Shown here one piece after another: positions 63,813 to 64,000 of a DNA stretch of 64,000 bases. The stretch comes from Gadus chalcogrammus (Eukaryota > Chordata > Actinopteri > Gadiformes > Gadidae), in assembly GCF_026213295.1 (NCBI RefSeq), contig NC_079420.1, positions 11,488,548-11,552,547 of the forward strand, written 5' to 3'. The position numbers were made by a program, and so were the translations under genes. Position 1 is the stretch's first letter; the number at the start of each line of letters is the position of its first letter. The notes under the pieces are model-generated. The model saw only the letters and a program-made list of their open reading frames with translations, made no database searches and had not been told where the DNA came from.

Positions 63813-64000
63813 CTGGTGGTGGGAGGGTAGAGTACACTCAATACCAGTAAGACAGGAAATAATAATCATGAGTTTAAACACTCGGGCCAGCTTGGGGACA
63901 CTGGGAGTGGAGGTGAACTTGAGGGTGTACAGTCTTAGCAGGGGCCCAGTGGGAATGCAACCCCTAACCCTGGCAGTGTTAATGCCTTGCTCCCCCAGTG

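Overview
The window is nuclear DNA from a ray-finned fish, almost certainly a teleost. Its three main genes have vertebrate exon-intron structure with GT-AG introns. They lie in the order known from human chromosome 7q31 (CADPS2 - FEZF1 - AASS - PTPRZ1), and their proteins match those families exon by exon. Very long uninterrupted (CA)n/(TG)n tracts and very dense minisatellites recall cod-like (gadiform) genomes, but that is an inference, not an identification. Identifications rest on remembered family sequences and motifs, because no search could be run.

Layout. Positions 1-33 are probably the last codons of cadps2 (+). Positions 34-4544 are 3' UTR, AT-rich intergenic DNA and the fezf1 upstream region. 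Positions 4545-7370 hold the complete fezf1 coding region (+, 4 exons, 441 aa): a forebrain/olfactory zinc-finger repressor with an EH1 motif and six C2H2 fingers. Positions 7371-12314 are intergenic. Positions 12325-40751 hold the complete aass coding region (+, 23 coding exons, 935 aa): the mitochondrial bifunctional lysine-ketoglutarate reductase/saccharopine dehydrogenase that starts lysine breakdown. The convergent gap at 40752-43332 carries both 3' UTRs and a C-rich minisatellite. Positions 43333-63812 and beyond hold ptprz1 (-), 21 exons from the end of the fibronectin III domain to the stop codon: a receptor tyrosine phosphatase/chondroitin sulfate proteoglycan of glia. Its 5' part lies outside the window. 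The three genes share a neighbourhood, not a pathway.

Introns are filled with microsatellites, minisatellites and mobile elements. These include L2-like LINE fragments (15182-17577 and 19841-20637), two hAT elements with 8-bp target duplications (22387-23368 and 58765-59126) and several MITEs. There is also a truncated endogenous retrovirus (about 29468-34919, minus strand) with one LTR and a tRNA-Trp-type primer-binding site.

The most striking pattern is that many minisatellites are anchored exactly on exon-intron junctions. Their units copy the splice site, often with flanking exon bases, giving arrays of decoy donors or acceptors beside real exons. The clearest cases are aass exons 2, 8, 14, 18, 20 and 22 and ptprz1 exons 14 and 19 (numbered within the window). 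A separate purine-rich array in a ptprz1 intron presents about 20 acceptor look-alikes on the sense strand. ptprz1 also has a GC-AG intron with matching phase and a 21-nt microexon.
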